From the NCBI GenBank assembly GCA_965261015.1, contig CBDHCC010000001.1:558001-622000 (forward strand): a stretch of DNA of 64,000 bases. Reading direction: 5' to 3'. Source of the stretch: CBDHCC01 sp965261015. Its GTDB lineage: Bacteria > Pseudomonadota > Alphaproteobacteria > Sphingomonadales > Sphingomonadaceae. The notes under the pieces were generated by a model. The model made no database searches, was not told the origin of the DNA, and was given only the letters and a program-made list of their open reading frames with translations. Of the stretch, positions 63,076 through 64,000 are shown piece after piece (positions within the stretch are counted from its first letter, which is position 1; every line of letters starts with the position of its first letter). The translations under genes were made by a program, and so were the position numbers.

Positions 63076-63521
63076 GCTGGGCCGCCCTCCTGCCCCGCGC
63101 GTTGCTCGTGCTCCTGTTCCTGCCGTTCAGCGCGCTGGACAAGGTGGTGGATTTCCAGAGCGCGGTCGCCCAGGCGCGGGAGGTCTGCCGCCCGCGCTGG
63201 CTGGCCGTCGCGGCGATCGGGGCGGGACTGGCGGTGGAGGTGCTGGGATCGCTCACCATCCTGACCGGCGTGGGCGACCGGATCGGCGCGCTGGTGCTCG
63301 CCGGCTACTGCGTGGCGACCGCCGTCCTGTTCAAGCGCTTCTGGGCGCACCCGGCCTGGCTGCGCGATCCCACGGGCCAGGGCCGCACCTTGGCCTGGGA
63401 CTTCCTGAAGAACCTGTCGCTCGCCGGCGGCTTCCTCCTCATCGTGACCGGCGTCGACGGGTCCGGCCTCCAGCCCTTCCTCCACGATCCCCTCGCCTCC
63501 AGCCTCAGGAGCCTTCCATGA
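63072..63521 (+). CDS. DoxX-like membrane protein
   Basis: 149 residues from GTG 63072 (GTGA overlap). Four hydrophobic helices: LLPRALLVLLFLPFSALDK, LAVAAIGAGLAVEVLGSLTILTG, LVLAGYCVATAVLF, NLSLAGGFLLIVTG. Layout of DoxX/DoxD-type proteins, some of which take part in quinone-linked electron transfer. A membrane partner of the GMC enzyme is possible. Confidence 0.78.
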   Translation: MSWAALLPRALLVLLFLPFSALDKVVDFQSAVAQAREVCRPRWLAVAAIGAGLAVEVLGSLTILTGVGDRIGALVLAGYCVATAVLFKRFWAHPAWLRDPTGQGRTLAWDFLKNLSLAGGFLLIVTGVDGSGLQPFLHDPLASSLRSLP

Positions 63522-63964
63522 GCGACCCCGGACCCAAGCCCGTCACACGCTATTGGCACCTGTACGTCGACGACGACGGCGTCAGCCGGCAGCGCGAGTG
63601 CGAGCTGACCGAGTATCAGCAGCACCAGGTCGGCGACGCCGATCCGCAGTGGAACGACGAGCAGGGCCGCCATCCCTCCACCGTGGTCTTCACCGTCCAG
63701 CCGGTCGGCTGGATCGGCGAGTGGCACGAGAATCCCGCGCCGCAGTGGATCGTCGTGCTCTCGGGCCGCTGGTTCATCGAGTCGATGGACGGCACGCGGG
63801 TGGAGCAGGGGCCGGGCGAGTTCTCCTTCGGCGAGGATCAGGGCTGCGCCGAGACCGACGGCAAGAAGGGCCACCGCTCGGGCACGGTCGGCGACGAGCC
63901 GGCGCGGCTGATGACGGTGCAGCTGCACGTCGACCCTTCGCGCAAGCCCTGCCACATCCGGTGA
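63518..63964 (+). CDS. cupin-domain protein
   Basis: 148 residues from ATG 63518 (ATGA overlap). VTRYWHLYVDDDGVSRQRECELTEYQQ, GWIGEWHENPAPQWIVVLSGRW (cupin motif 1), GTRVEQGPGEFSFGEDQGC, GHRSGTVGDEPARLMTVQLHV. Metal-binding His are partly present. Role unknown; perhaps handles the product of the GMC enzyme. Confidence 0.85.
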   Translation: MSDPGPKPVTRYWHLYVDDDGVSRQRECELTEYQQHQVGDADPQWNDEQGRHPSTVVFTVQPVGWIGEWHENPAPQWIVVLSGRWFIESMDGTRVEQGPGEFSFGEDQGCAETDGKKGHRSGTVGDEPARLMTVQLHVDPSRKPCHIR

Positions 63965-64000
63965 GCGCGCCCGTCGCCATCCTGGACGAGCGTTTCCGCG
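63961..64000 (+). CDS. start of next gene (truncated by window)
   Basis: GTG 63961 overlaps the cupin stop as GTGA; only about 13 residues (SAPVAILDERF) are visible. The opening fits several families, including SMP-30/gluconolactonases, but too little is seen to say. It is the ninth gene of the run of overlapping genes. Confidence 0.6.
   Translation, partial: MSAPVAILDERFR

Overview
The window is high-GC DNA with dense, mostly 4-nt-overlapping operons. Gene content points to an alphaproteobacterium, most likely a sphingomonad: GapR-type nucleoid protein, DUF1244 protein, TonB-dependent receptor, SUF operon led by an Rrf2 regulator, cytochrome bo-type oxidase and a 26-bp 'GTCATCCCCGCG' palindromic repeat scattered between genes. 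The genus is inferred, not proven.

Layout. 0-4.2 kb (minus): TonB-dependent receptor (cut by the window edge), glycerophosphodiesterase, a frameshifted GT4 glycosyltransferase and an LpxH-like metallophosphoesterase. 4.6-22.3 kb: the accessory region, a contact-dependent growth inhibition (CDI) locus of the two-partner secretion type. It has a CdiB transporter, a 3,623-residue CdiA, a small overlapping immunity gene, a second unknown gene, then an orphan CdiA C-terminal cassette (LysM plus NS_2-type nuclease) with its own YezG-like immunity gene, then a third truncated cassette start and decayed AT-richer DNA. The cassettes are joined by a near-identical direct repeat. Two tRNA-Glu genes close the region. 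22.5-33 kb: housekeeping genes (GNAT, RecJ, glyoxalase I/II-type pair, paired small lipoproteins, acyl-CoA synthetase, gamma-glutamyltransferase, PyrD, outer-membrane-type protein).

33.4-39.8 kb: SUF iron-sulfur operon (Rrf2 regulator, SufB, SufC, SufD, SufS, SufT, SufA). It is interrupted between sufB and sufC by a zinc-ribbon gene, a fragment of sufC and a DUF559 nuclease bounded by 34-bp inverted repeats; sufB and sufD each carry a frameshift. 39.9-56.4 kb: subtilisin-like lipidated autotransporter-type protease, DapD, ArgH, LptM-like lipoprotein, LysA, siroheme synthase, HNH protein, GpmA, GIY-YIG protein, M14 carboxypeptidase, GalE, PIN/Phd toxin-antitoxin pair, L36, pyruvate kinase, CocE-type hydrolase, DUF1244 and GapR. 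56.7-64 kb: a tightly coupled operon of a GH130-like enzyme, CyoABCD quinol oxidase, a GMC flavoenzyme, a DoxX-like membrane protein, a cupin and the start of one more gene.

The most interesting parts are the CDI cassette array, the insertion in the SUF operon and the oxidase-GMC operon. Three single-gene frameshifts in housekeeping-type genes may be sequencing errors and should be checked before any biological reading.
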